From the NCBI RefSeq assembly GCF_026127265.1, contig NZ_WWFG01000002.1, positions 2,604,001 to 2,668,000 on the forward strand: a stretch of DNA of 64,000 nt, written 5' to 3'. Under the pieces are notes generated by a model that saw only the letters and a program-made list of their open reading frames with translations, ran no database searches and was not told the DNA's origin. Source of the DNA: Nostoc sp. KVJ3 (GTDB taxonomy: Bacteria > Cyanobacteriota > Cyanobacteriia > Cyanobacteriales > Nostocaceae). A program made the position numbers and the translations under genes. Numbering within the stretch: the stretch's first letter is position 1; each line of letters starts with the position of its first letter. Shown here piece by piece: positions 1 through 10,500 of the stretch.

Positions 1-1605
1 CCTTAATCCAATTCTGGAAGTTGTCAATGTAGCTAAATATCACTGGCACTACCACCAGTGTCAACAGGGTGGAAGTTGTAAAACCGCCCATAATGGCAAT
101 TCCCATTGGTTGACGAACTTCAGAACCCGCACCGATTCCTAATGCTAAAGGTAGAATACCAGCGATCGTTGCAAGAGATGTCATAATAATCGGACGCAGA
201 CGTGACACACCAGCTTCTACAAGTGCCTGACGCTGGGTTTTACCTTCTTGCATGTTGATGATTGTATAATCCACTAACAGAATCGAGTTTTTGGTGACAA
301 TCCCCAATAACAAGATGATACCAATTAGGGCATATATCCCCAAGGGCTTTTGGGCAATCATCAAGGCTACCAGTGCGCCACCTAAACAAAAGGGTAACGC
401 CGCCATAATCGATAATGGATGAAGGAAGTTGTTATACAGCAACACCAGGATTGCATAGATACACATTAATGCCAAACCCAATGCACCGCCAAAGCGCCCG
501 AAAATATCTTGCATAATTTTGGCGCTACCGGAGGGTTGCTGTACTACCTCTGGCGGTAAGTTTTGCATCACAGGTAGTTTGTTGATGGCTTGTACAGCCT
601 CTCCCAGAGAAATGCCTTGCAAATTCGCTTCTACGGCAACTTGCCGGGCGCGATCGTAACGGTTGATGGTGGCAGGGCCACTACCAAAACGGATATCTGC
701 AACTGCCACAAGGGGAACTAATCTGCCACTTTGACTAGGGACTTGGAGATTGGTAATTGTGTTGATGTCAGCCCGCGCTTTGGGATCGATTTGGACGCGA
801 ATGGGGATTTGCCGATCGCTCAAATTGAATTTTGCCAAGTTGGCCTCATTGTCACCAATAGTACCAAGGGAAGCGGTACGAGCGATCGCTTGCACTGTCA
901 CTCCCAAATCTGCGGCCCGTTGCGGGTTGGGAATTACCAAAATCTCTGGTTTCACTAAACTCGCAGTAGAAGACACTTCTACCAATCCGCGTAGCGATCG
1001 CATTTGCTTTTCTAGGGCATCAGCAGCTTGATTTAATGCTTCGGGATTTTCACTCCTGAGAACAATTGATAAACCTTTGCGGCTATCACCTGGTGACTGA
1101 CTTTGAAAACTAATTCTAGCCCCTGGTATTTGCCCAAAGGAAGGGCGTACTTGTTCCTCAAACTGTTTTTGGGAAATATTTCGTTCTTCTCTGGGTTTGA
1201 GGTTAATGGCAAGGCTTGCAGAATTGATCTCTTGGGTTGCTAGTACGCGTTCAACTACTGGGTTTTTGCGGATGATGTCAGTAGTCTGTGTCACTACCTT
1301 GTTAACATCTTCCAATGTCGAACCAGGAGGTAATTCTATCGATACATTAGAAATTCCGAAATCGCCATCATCAACAAAACCCTTGGGAATCAAGGGAACT
1401 AGCATCAAACTGGCAACAAAGAAAGCTAAAGCGATCGCCATTGTTGTCAATCGATGGCGTAACGCCCACTGTAGCAGCGATCTATAAGGTTGAAAGCCAG
1501 GACGCTTTTTAGTTCTATGTTTTCTACTCCCGTTATTACTACCTGGAAGTGTAAACTTGAAATTAAACAATTTTATTACTCCCCTGCTCCCTGCTCCCTG
1601 CCCCC
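1..1605 (-). pseudogene. RND (HAE1/AcrB-type) efflux permease, C-terminal half, frameshifted from its N-terminal half and cut by window edge
   Basis: The minus strand reads as the second half of an AcrB-type permease. It starts with a linker, continues through the second porter region (including GISNVSIELPPGSTLEDV and VQIDPKARADINT) and then the last membrane segments, and leaves the window at base 1. It carries no stop but also no plausible start: the frame opens just after a TGA at 1634-1636 and is one base out of register with the N-terminal half. The join is a run of six C (six G on the coding strand) at 1601-1606. One additional G would give a single pump of normal length (about 1,000 or more residues). 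The linker is a low-complexity EGGGGQGAGSRG-type stretch from a heptamer repeat. It is either a real frameshift mutation, a -1 slippage site or a base-calling error. Confidence 0.8.
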
Positions 1606-3111
1606 CGCCTCCTTCTCCCCACTCCCCTCCTTCTCATGTAAAAGATACGCCCCCATCATCGGCGTAACCATCCGCGCTACCAGGGTTGAGAAAATTGTGG
1701 AAACGGCAACAGTAACACCAAATGGTTGGAAAAACTGCCCTGGAATTCCACCCATAAAGGCAACGGGCAGAAATACGGCAACAATGGTCGATGAACTTGC
1801 GATTACCGCTAATCCTACTTCGTCAGAAGAATCAAAAGCCGCTTCCCAAGCTGATTTTCCCATAGCCATGTGCCGTTCCATGTTTTCAATTTCGACAACG
1901 GCATCATCTACTAAATTGCCCACCGCCAACGCTAATGCCAACAAAGTCATATTGTTGAGGGTGTAGCCAAGGGCTTGCTGCACTGCGAAGGTGGGAATTA
2001 TTGACAGGGGTAAGGCAACAGCCGTAATTAATGTTGCTCGCCAGTCCCGCAAAAACACTAAAATAACGATGACCGCCAGGATGGAAGCTTGAATCAATTC
2101 GTCAATGGTGCTTTGGTAAGATTGGCGAACAATATCGGCTCTAGTAAAAATTAAATCTAGCTTGACATCTGGAGGAAGTGTTTTTTGTAGTTCCTTAACT
2201 GCTGCTTTCACTCCTTGTTCCACTGTCACCAAAACGCTACCAGTACTCCGCAATACTTGGAAAGCTACCACAGGTTGATTATTTAAGGTGGCGGTTTGGC
2301 GCACATCACCAAATTTATCTTCTACGGTTCCCAAACTGGATAAGGGTACGGAACCACCTTGTGGTAAGAGGATTTCGTAAGTTTTCAAAATATCTACACT
2401 GGTAGCACTTCCTAATGTGCGGATACTTTGTTCGCTACCACCGACTTCGGCTCGTCCGCCAGGTAAGTTAATGTTCAAATCGCGGATTTGGTCGTTTACT
2501 TGGGTGGCGGTAATACCCAGAGATTGTAAGCGGTTTGGATTAAGATTAATCCGAATTTCTCGGTCAACCCCACCCACACGCTGAATTTGGGCCACACCAC
2601 GAACTCCCAATAAGGCGCGGCTAATGGTTTGATCGACAATATTGCTTAATTCTTCTACAGAACGCCGATCAGATTTAACTGCATAAGTAATCACCGGGCC
2701 GCCGGAAAACTCCAGACGTTCCACAATTGGATCGTTGATATCTTGGGGTAAATCTTGGCGAATTTGAGCGATCGCATTGCGGACATCATTGGTGGCGCGA
2801 TCGCTATCTGTACCCAAAATAAAGTTGATTGTCGTTTTAGAATTTCCATCGCTGACGGTAGAAATTACGTAATCGATATTGCCCAACCCCGCAACGGCAT
2901 CTTCAATCTTTTTCGTCACTTGGGATTCTAGTTCTACTGGCCCTGCACCTGGTTGGGTGACTTTGACTGAAACTGTTGGGACATCAATATTTGGGTTAAT
3001 ATCAATCCCCAAGCTGATGAAGGAAAACCAACCCACCACCGTCAAAATTAAAAATAAAACTATCGTCGGAACAGGTTTTTTAATCGACCAAGCTGAGATA
3101 TTAAAAGACAT
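1576..3111 (-). CDS. RND (HAE1/AcrB-type) efflux permease, N-terminal half (511 aa)
   Basis: This is an inner-membrane, proton-driven pump subunit. Visible parts are the first membrane helix (residues about 10-32, after ISAWSIKKPVPTIV), the porter region with VPTVSVKVTQPGAGPVELE, and the membrane helices carrying LALAVGNLVDDAVVEIENMER, the RND motif with the proton-relay acidic residues. The frame ends in repeat-derived residues (KEGSGEKEAGGREQGAGE) and a stop at 1576, about halfway through a normal RND protein. The other half follows in a different frame (1-1605). It lies directly downstream of the membrane-fusion gene (3282-4739), as usual for tripartite pumps. As it stands the product would be only half a pump. 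The family is certain; the substrate is unknown. Confidence 0.9.
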   Translation of the reverse strand: MSFNISAWSIKKPVPTIVLFLILTVVGWFSFISLGIDINPNIDVPTVSVKVTQPGAGPVELESQVTKKIEDAVAGLGNIDYVISTVSDGNSKTTINFILGTDSDRATNDVRNAIAQIRQDLPQDINDPIVERLEFSGGPVITYAVKSDRRSVEELSNIVDQTISRALLGVRGVAQIQRVGGVDREIRINLNPNRLQSLGITATQVNDQIRDLNINLPGGRAEVGGSEQSIRTLGSATSVDILKTYEILLPQGGSVPLSSLGTVEDKFGDVRQTATLNNQPVVAFQVLRSTGSVLVTVEQGVKAAVKELQKTLPPDVKLDLIFTRADIVRQSYQSTIDELIQASILAVIVILVFLRDWRATLITAVALPLSIIPTFAVQQALGYTLNNMTLLALALAVGNLVDDAVVEIENMERHMAMGKSAWEAAFDSSDEVGLAVIASSSTIVAVFLPVAFMGGIPGQFFQPFGVTVAVSTIFSTLVARMVTPMMGAYLLHEKEGSGEKEAGGREQGAGE

Positions 3112-3185
3112 GAGGAAATTTTAGATTAGTCATTGGGCATTAGTCATTAGTCATTGGGCATTGGGCAATCAATAATCAATAGTTT

Positions 3186-3278
3186 TTCTTCCCCTGCTCC
3201 CCCTGCCTCCCCTGCCTCCCCTGCTCCCCCTGCTCCCCCTGCCTCCCCTGCTCCCCCTGCTCCCTCATCTCCCATTCC
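3186..3278. repeat. Short tandem repeats (CCCCTGC/CTCCCCTGC type)
   Basis: The spacer between the pump genes consists of repeated CCCCTGCTCC, CCCTGCCTCC and similar units, preceded by TAGTCATTGGGCAT repeats. Such heptamer-based short tandem repeats are typical of Nostoc-type genomes. The same repeat type recurs at 1580-1630, 9015-9215, 19980-20010 and 23531-23585. Confidence 0.8.
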
Positions 3279-3281
3279 CTT

Positions 3282-4739
3282 TTACTTTGCAACTCGAACC
3301 CGATCGCCATCTTTGAGATATCCTGCACCATCAACTACAATGCGATCGCCTAATTGTAAGCCACTCTTGATTTCTACTTTGCCCTCATTAGTAGGTTCTC
3401 CTAACTCTACTTTCTGGGTGTGGACTATATCTCCACTCGATAAGGTGAATACAATTACACTTGAGTCAGGTAAAGACTGGACTGCTTTTTGCGGCACTAC
3501 TATTGTCATCCCTGAATTAGTAGTAATTGCAGCACTAGCAAACATTCCTGGTTTAAGTAAAGTTGTTGGCGGTAAGTCAATTTTGACTGTAGCCTCACGC
3601 CTTTGATCGTTTACCTGGGGTTGAATATCTCTGACTCGTCCTTGCGATCGCACGCGCTGATCGACATCTGAAGTAATTTGCACAGATGCACCAATTTTCA
3701 CCTGATTTAATTGAATTTCAGGAACCTTAGCCTGAAGTTCCAGTTTTTCGTCTTGAATAATCGAAAATAACTTTTGTGTGCCACCAATCACAGTTCCCGC
3801 CTGGGTTTGCGGCGGTACACCAGTTACATCACCGACTCTGGCCAGTTTCTCGGCGATGACTCCCGCAACCGGCGCACGAACCACAGTTTGTCCCAACTGA
3901 GTTTGTAGCTGTTGCACCTTTGCAGCACTGCTGCGAACGTCGGCTTTAGCTTTGTTGACGATCGCTTGGGCGTTACCAATATTAGCTTGAGCGCTGCCGA
4001 TATTAGCTTGGGCACTATGCAGATTCTCTTTGGATAGATTCACAACTTGGATAGCAGTTTTTACAGCATAAGAACGAGTATCGAGTTCTTGCTTACTAAT
4101 CGTTCCAGAGTCAGCGAGTTGTTGATAGCGCTGATAATTTTTGGCTGCTTCTTCTAGCTTCGCCTTAGCTTGAGCTAAATCTGCCTGTTTTTGCTGGACT
4201 ACGGCTTTGTTTGATGCCAAATCTGCTTGCTTGGATGCGAAATCTGCTTGTTTTGATTCCACATCTGCTTGTTTTGATTCCACATCTGCCTTTGCTTGGC
4301 TAATTTGGTTTTGGAGTATGGAACCATCTAACACCGCCAACACCTGACCTTTTTTCACAAAAGCCCCTTCTTTTATATCTACTGGGATGCTTTTGATTTG
4401 TAAGCCGTTGGTCTGTGGTAAAACCGGAATTAAATTACTCGCTGCTACAGTCCCAGTAGTCTTTAGGGTGCGGACAATCCGAGCCGTTTCTACTGTGGCG
4501 ATAGTGACTGTCATCGCTGGGTTAACTGTTTTATCTGCAACTGCGTTTTGTGGACGGGATGACAGACGGCTTAATGCAGCCATCCCACCAAATGCGATCG
4601 CAATTCCTAAACCAGCACCCAAGAATAACGGCTTCAACCATACCCTGGTTAGTTTTTGATTTGATTTGCTCAAAAAGCTAGCATCTTCAGAGGTTACAGG
4701 TTTTTTCACCTCGACTTCTGAAACACTTTCATCGCTCAC
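3282..4739 (-). CDS. RND efflux periplasmic adaptor (membrane-fusion protein, HlyD/AcrA type)
   Basis: This is the adaptor linking the inner-membrane pump to an outer-membrane channel. The 485 residues show an N-terminal cytoplasmic tail, one membrane anchor (about residues 37-57, LFLGAGLGIAIAFGGMAAL), a lipoyl-like half (KKGQVLAVLDGS), a long coiled-coil hairpin, the second lipoyl half (VVRAPVAGVIAEKLARVGDV) and the beta-barrel region (VDQRVRSQGRVRDIQPQV). The hairpin has near-exact heptads (QADVESK, QADFASK, QADLASN) encoded by near-identical 21-base units at about 4180-4290, a sign of recent expansion. It is first in a minus-strand operon with the RND gene 170 bases downstream. The ATG at 4739 is followed by an acidic, charged stretch and the anchor, so the start is plausible. 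Confidence 0.93.
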   Translation of the reverse strand: MSDESVSEVEVKKPVTSEDASFLSKSNQKLTRVWLKPLFLGAGLGIAIAFGGMAALSRLSSRPQNAVADKTVNPAMTVTIATVETARIVRTLKTTGTVAASNLIPVLPQTNGLQIKSIPVDIKEGAFVKKGQVLAVLDGSILQNQISQAKADVESKQADVESKQADFASKQADLASNKAVVQQKQADLAQAKAKLEEAAKNYQRYQQLADSGTISKQELDTRSYAVKTAIQVVNLSKENLHSAQANIGSAQANIGNAQAIVNKAKADVRSSAAKVQQLQTQLGQTVVRAPVAGVIAEKLARVGDVTGVPPQTQAGTVIGGTQKLFSIIQDEKLELQAKVPEIQLNQVKIGASVQITSDVDQRVRSQGRVRDIQPQVNDQRREATVKIDLPPTTLLKPGMFASAAITTNSGMTIVVPQKAVQSLPDSSVIVFTLSSGDIVHTQKVELGEPTNEGKVEIKSGLQLGDRIVVDGAGYLKDGDRVRVAK

Positions 4740-5298
4740 AGTCCCACCTCCACTTTCTGTCTATGCATACCAATTTTGGTATTTTCTTAAGAAAACTTGA
4801 AATATATTTACTTCCCATCAACTATGACGCATTTCATAGTAAATGTCTTTGCTGTATAACAGTATATAATACAACGCTTTTCCTAAGAGTAATTACCAAC
4901 AAAGATGCTTAAAGATTGTATTTAGATTACGATCCAAAAAATTATCTCATCTCATCTAGCTACTCTATGTCACACAAAATAAGCATTTAGATCACTGTCA
5001 ACTAATGCTGAGATATGAAAAACTGATAAAGCTAATCTAGGTTTATTTGATTCAAACTTGAACCATAAATGTATTCTATTGCACCAACAAATTCTTTTAT
5101 CTACGTAACCTATAATTCTTCTAAAGCTTTGGTGTTGTCAAGAAGCCATACATCCAGACACAGTTAAAACTAGCGTCTACAGCTACAGGTGAGTTACAAA
5201 GGAGCAAACTCTATAATTCCAGCCAGGGTGGCCCTGATGATGGAACTTTGAAATCAATCAAATCAATAAATAATTGGTATTTACCAGAGTAAACAGAT
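4740..5298. other. Intergenic region between divergent genes
   Basis: These 559 AT-rich bases lie between the efflux operon (minus) and the HD-domain gene (plus), so both promoters should be here. I see no RNA gene, strong hairpin or repeat. Confidence 0.5.
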
Positions 5299-6180
5299 AT
5301 GTTCAATGCCACTGAAATTTTAATTGATGCCTTTGTAAATGAAATTCGAGAAGGCTACCGTCGCACTTATGGCTGCTTCAAAAATGATTATCAGGATATT
5401 ATCGCCTGGGCTGGTAACATGGCTTTAGAAAATATTGCCAATAGTGACGCACTTTATCACAATGTTGAACACACTGTTCTTGTTACCCTAGTGGGACAAG
5501 AAATCTTACGCGGCAAACACATCAGGGAAGGTGGTGTTTCCAGTGAAGACTGGTTGCATTGTATCATTTCCTTAGTAAGCCATGATATTGGCTACGTTAA
5601 GGGAGTTTGCCGACAAGACCAAGAAGCAGCAGGTTTATATGCCACAGGTAAAAATGGCAGAATGGTTTCTGTAGAACCTGGCGCTTCTGATGCCAGTCTC
5701 ACGCCGTATCATGTCGATCGAGCCAAGCTTTTTATCGATGAGCGTTTTGGAGGTCATAAGTTAATAGATGCTGACGCAATTAAGAGCAATATTGAATTGA
5801 CTCGATTCCCTGTACCTGCGGCAGAAGATCATCAAGATACAAAATGTTTTGCTGGGTTAGTCCGCGCAGCTGATTTAATTGGTCAACTAAGCGACCCGCG
5901 TTATCTGAAGAAAATCACTTCTTTATTTTACGAGTTTGAAGAAACTGGTGTAAATAAAGTTTTGGGCTATAAAACCCCAGCCGATTTACGGAATAACTAC
6001 GCTAAGTTTTACTGGAATGGGGTCTATCCTTATATCCAAGAGGGACTGCATTACCTATCATTGACACAACAGGGTAAACAAATTCTGGCTAATCTCTACT
6101 CAAATGTATTTGTTGTAGAACACGAAAAACAACAGCAAGAACAGCAACGGTATTTAGAGAAGTTAGGAGTTGCAAGTTAG
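5299..6180 (+). CDS. HD-domain phosphohydrolase-like protein
   Basis: This 293-residue soluble protein has the metal-binding pattern of the HD superfamily: H54 and H58 in YHNVEHT, then H95-D96 in SLVSHDIGY. These ligands normally hold the metals used to hydrolyse phosphate esters, often of nucleotides. The C-terminal third is helical and polar and ends in a Gln/Glu-rich segment (EHEKQQQEQQRYLEKL). No GGDEF, REC or RelA synthetase domain is attached, so the substrate cannot be inferred. It is preceded by the 559-base divergent region and followed by repeat-rich spacer. The family assignment is firm and the function open. Confidence 0.82.
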   Translation: MFNATEILIDAFVNEIREGYRRTYGCFKNDYQDIIAWAGNMALENIANSDALYHNVEHTVLVTLVGQEILRGKHIREGGVSSEDWLHCIISLVSHDIGYVKGVCRQDQEAAGLYATGKNGRMVSVEPGASDASLTPYHVDRAKLFIDERFGGHKLIDADAIKSNIELTRFPVPAAEDHQDTKCFAGLVRAADLIGQLSDPRYLKKITSLFYEFEETGVNKVLGYKTPADLRNNYAKFYWNGVYPYIQEGLHYLSLTQQGKQILANLYSNVFVVEHEKQQQEQQRYLEKLGVAS

Positions 6181-6184
6181 GAGT

Positions 6185-6325
6185 GGTTCCATTTTGGATT
6201 TTAGATTTTTTCTTCAATCCAAAATCCAAAATTGGCAGAGTTAGAAGTTGAGAATTATTAATCGGGAGTTATGAATTAAGATAAAAGTTTAATAACTCAT
6301 AACTCATAACTTAATAACTCCTAAC
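6185..6325. repeat. Short repeats before the ABC permease gene
   Basis: The spacer contains an imperfect inverted repeat built on TTTTGGATTTTAGATTTTTT and AATCCAAAATCCAAAA. It then has tandem AACTCATAACT units that run to the permease start codon. Both are common dispersed cyanobacterial repeat words. Confidence 0.6.
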
Positions 6326-6329
6326 TACT

Positions 6330-7445
6330 ATGGATTGGTGGCAACGACTGAGGAAAAATCCTCTAGCACAATTTGGGACAATTTTGCTGTTAATTTTTTA
6401 CATAGGAGTAATTGCAGCAGATTTTGTGGCTCCTTATGACCCCTACGCCTCACAACCTAATGGTTCACTGCTGCCACCAACTCAGATACATTGGGTTTCT
6501 CAGTCAGGACAGTTTATCGGGCCTCATGTTTATCCCACGACTCAGGGAGACACTAATTTAGAAACAGGCGATCGCAAACTCATTGTAGACTTCAAAAAGC
6601 CATCACCTCTGGGTCTATTTGTCTCCGGCCCAGAATATCGATTGTTGCAGATGAGTTTGCCACTACCTCCCAAGTGGGATGAAGTCACAATCTTTCCTGG
6701 TATTCCCTTAAATTGGCATTTATTTGGGACAACAAGTGGCGCAAAAATCAACATCTTGGGTACTGATGACCAAGGACGCGACCAATTTAGCCGCTTGTTG
6801 CATGGCGGTCGCATTAGTATGTTTATCGGGATTTTTGGCATTATTATTACCTATCCCCTCGGTTTGCTCATCGGTGGAATTTCCGGCTATTTCGGCGGTG
6901 TAACTGATAGCGTCATCATGCGTTTGGCAGAAGTGCTAATGACCTTCCCTAGTATTTATCTTTTGGTAACTTTGGGAGCAGTCTTACCAGCAGGTTTAAG
7001 CAGTACCCAGCGCTTCTTGCTAATTGTAGTGATTACTTCGGTTATTAGCTGGGCTAGTTTAGCACGGGTGATTCGAGGACAGGTACTATCAATTAAAGAG
7101 CGGGAATTTGTTCAAGCAGCACGCGCAATGGGCGGAAACCCGCTTTATATCATCCTCCGCCACGTTTTGCCGCAAACGGCTAGTTATGTAATTATCTCTG
7201 CTACTCTTGCAATTCCCAGCTTTATTGGCTCAGAGGCGATACTGAGTCTCATCGGTTTGGGAATACAACAACCAGATCCCTCTTGGGGCAATATGCTTTC
7301 TTTGGCTAGCAATGCTTCAATTTTGGTACTGCAACCTTGGTTGATTTGGCCACCGGCTGTACTGATTATCCTCACAGTGTTAGCATTCAACTTACTGGGT
7401 GATGGGCTAAGAGATGCACTTGACCCCCGGAGTTTAAGAAGATAG
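6330..7445 (+). CDS. ABC transporter permease, DppC/OppC type
   Basis: This is an integral membrane permease of the peptide/nickel ABC family (BPD_transp_1 fold), 371 residues. One N-terminal helix (about 14-33, FGTILLLIFYIGVIAADFVAPYDP) is followed by a large extracytoplasmic insertion to about residue 150. The permease core then contains an EAA-type loop (EREFVQAARAMGGNPLYIIL), which contacts the ATPase. The family's usual length is about 300, the excess being the periplasmic insertion. No ATPase, DppB-type partner or binding protein lies nearby, so these must be encoded elsewhere. Starting at ATG 6330, the sequence immediately gives the amphipathic MDWWQRLRKNPLAQ segment seen in this family. 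Confidence 0.9.
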   Translation: MDWWQRLRKNPLAQFGTILLLIFYIGVIAADFVAPYDPYASQPNGSLLPPTQIHWVSQSGQFIGPHVYPTTQGDTNLETGDRKLIVDFKKPSPLGLFVSGPEYRLLQMSLPLPPKWDEVTIFPGIPLNWHLFGTTSGAKINILGTDDQGRDQFSRLLHGGRISMFIGIFGIIITYPLGLLIGGISGYFGGVTDSVIMRLAEVLMTFPSIYLLVTLGAVLPAGLSSTQRFLLIVVITSVISWASLARVIRGQVLSIKEREFVQAARAMGGNPLYIILRHVLPQTASYVIISATLAIPSFIGSEAILSLIGLGIQQPDPSWGNMLSLASNASILVLQPWLIWPPAVLIILTVLAFNLLGDGLRDALDPRSLRR

Positions 7446-7504
7446 CCCTGAGAATAGCAAATGCGTAAGTGTAGCCCGTCGTAGACATCTTAAATTACAT
7501 ATCA

Positions 7505-10500
7505 ATGTATTGGAAATGGGGCTTTAGACTATTAATTGGATTTTTCGGTCTGTGGCTACTCTTGGATATGGGTTCCCACTTGGGTGCAGATATTTTTTGG
7601 TTTCAGGAAGTCGGCTATCTCCAAGTATTTCTGATGAGAGTGGTGACTTGTGGTGTTTTGTGGGTACTCGTGGCTGGGATAACTGCTACCTATCTACTGC
7701 TAAACCTTGCTTTAGCAAAACGACTAAAATATCCCCCTTCTTTAAAGATTGAGTCAGCAAAACTAGGTAGTGAATTAACAAGTTTTCTCAGTCCTAATTA
7801 TCCGGGATGTAATGAAACCCCGATACTTGCACCGCAAGGCTTTCAACCATTAAAATTACGCTGGTTATTACCGCTAACTCTCGTACTGAGCTTGTTAATC
7901 GGGTTGATGATGGCTCACTATGGGCAAATTGCTCTTTTCTACTGGCATTCTCCAGTTAATTTAACGATTCCCGCGCTATTTAGACCAGAGACAATCTGGC
8001 AACTGTTGAAGCAGATTGTCTCTCAAGTCTGGTATCTCGGTTTCATTGCGGGAGTAGCGATCGCAATTCTAATTTACCCCGAATTTTTCCTAAGTGCGAT
8101 CGCAGTTTTGTTCAGTCTCATTTTTGCGTTTATCATATCCCAAAACTGGCCAAAGGTGCTGCAATATTTTCACCCGACTCTTTTCAACAGCACCGAGCCT
8201 TTATTTGGTGAAGATATCAGCTTTTACATATTTTCCTTACCCCTTTGGGAACTGTTAGAACTCTGGCTGATGGGATTATGTTTGTATGGCTTCGTCGCTG
8301 TTACTCTCACTTATCTAATGTCAGCAGACAGTTTGAGTCAGGGGATTTTTCCTGGTTTTTCACCCCAGCAGCAACGCCATTTATTCGGTATGGGTGGCTT
8401 GTTGATGTTGGTAGTGGCTTTGAGTTATTGGCAAAGTCGCTATGAATTGGTGTATTCTAGCCGTGGTGTCAGTTATGGTGCTAGCTATACAGATGTGACA
8501 GCCCAGTTGCCAGCTTACACTGTGTTGTGCGTTATGGCAGTAGCGATCGCCTTTTACCTACTTGGACGAACGCTTTTTTGGAAACCCAAATCTCAGTATC
8601 GTCCCTTGGTTTTTTACGGGTTGGCGGTTTATCTAGTAATGGTTGCAGCCACTGATATTGTTCTACCTACAGTAGTGCAATATTTAATTGTCCAACCTAA
8701 TGAGTTGCAGCGAGAGCAACCCTATATTCAGCGGACTATCGCCTTGACTCGTCAAGCATTTGATTTAGAAGCCATCGATACTAGAACCTTTAACCCCAAA
8801 GGGACATTAACTGAAGCTGATATTCAAAAGAATGACTTGACAATTCGCAATATTCGCCTGTGGGATCAGCGACCACTATTAGAAACTAATCGTCAGTTGC
8901 AACAAATTCGCCCCTACTATCGGTTTCCCGATGCCGATATTGACCGCTACATTCTCAAAACAGATTTAACTTCACCTCGACCAACTGCTTCCCAAAAGCC
9001 ACTAGAACCGATTGAAAAAGAGGCAGGGGAGCAGGGAGCGGGGAGCAAGGGGGATGGAACAGAAAGGGATTCAACCTCATCTGTTGCGTTAGCTTCCCGA
9101 AGGGTACGAGAACTACTTAACAGAAGTAGGGGACTCAGACCCATGTTCCGCTCCGCTACACGGCAGGAGTCAGGGGTCATTCCCCCCCGCTCCCTGCCCC
9201 CAGCAAAGAGCCTCTTCGTTGAACCAACAGAACGGCGACAGGTACTCATCGCTGCACGAGAATTAGACTACAGTGCTGTACCACAGGAAGCTCAAACATG
9301 GATTAACCGCCATTTAATTTATACCCACGGCTTCGGATTTACTGTTAGCCCAGTTAATACAGTTGGGGCGGGTGGGCTACCAGAATATTTTGTTAAAGAT
9401 ATTAGCGGTGATAGTAGCGCCCTCACAACTGCCAGTAAAGCCATTCGTGACAGTATTCCCATTGGGCAACCCCGGATTTATTACGGTGAAATTACTAATA
9501 GTTACGTAATGACTGGCACAAAAGTGAGAGAACTAGATTACCCCAGTGGTAGTGATAATGTTTATAACTCTTACGATGGTCTGGGTGGCATTGAAATCGG
9601 TTCAGCATGGCGAAGGTGGTTATTTGCCATGTATTTGAAAGATTGGCAGATGGTGCTGACGCGGGACTTTTTGCCAGATACAAAGGTGCTATTACGGCGA
9701 AATGTTAAACAAAGAATTCAAGCGATCGCACCCTTCCTTAAATTTGACAGCGATCCCTATTTGGTAGCTGCTGCTGCTAATCAAGATTCCCCCAGTCATC
9801 CCAGTTATCTTTACTGGATTGTTGATGCCTACACAACGAGCGATCGCTATCCTTACTCAGACACTGGTAGCGATGGGATTAACTACATTCGCAATTCTAT
9901 CAAAGTAGTGATTGATGCGTATCACGGCACTGTGAAATTCTATATTGCCGATCAGAACGATCCGATCATTGCTACTTGGTCGGCGATATTTCCCCAAATG
10001 TTCAAACCGCTCAGTTCAATGCCAGTAAATCTCCGCAGTCATACGCGGTATCCAGTGGACTTTTTCAAACTTCAATCTGAGCGATTGATGATTTACCACA
10101 TGACCGACCCCCAGGTATTTTACAACCGGGAAGACCAATGGCAGATTCCTAACGAAATCTATGGCAGTGAACCCCGTCCGGTAGAGCCATACTATTTGAT
10201 TACAAGTCTACCGACTGTAACTTTTGTTGACGCAGCTTCTCGGAAAGAAGAATTTATCCTACTTCTGCCCTATACTCCCAAACAACGGACTAATTTAATC
10301 GCTTGGTTAGCGGCGCGATCGGATGGCAAGAACTACGGTAGACTATTCTTATATGTCTTTCCTAAAGAACGCCTGGTTTACGGCCCAGAGCAAATTGAGG
10401 CGCGAATTAACCAAGACCCAGTAATTTCTCAGCAAATCTCCCTGTGGAATCGTCAGGGGTCAAGAGCCATTCAAGGCAATCTACTAGTAATTCCTATTGA

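Noticed and set aside
731..1966. Plus-strand frames across the RND gene
   Set aside because: They are antisense shadows of the permease, which has clear family motifs on the minus strand.
3154..3606. Pro/Ala/Ser-rich plus-strand frame
   Set aside because: It is a translation of CCCCTGC repeats running into the antisense of the adaptor gene.
8947..9249. Minus-strand frame inside UPF0182
   Set aside because: It is caused by the repeat block; no family sequence.
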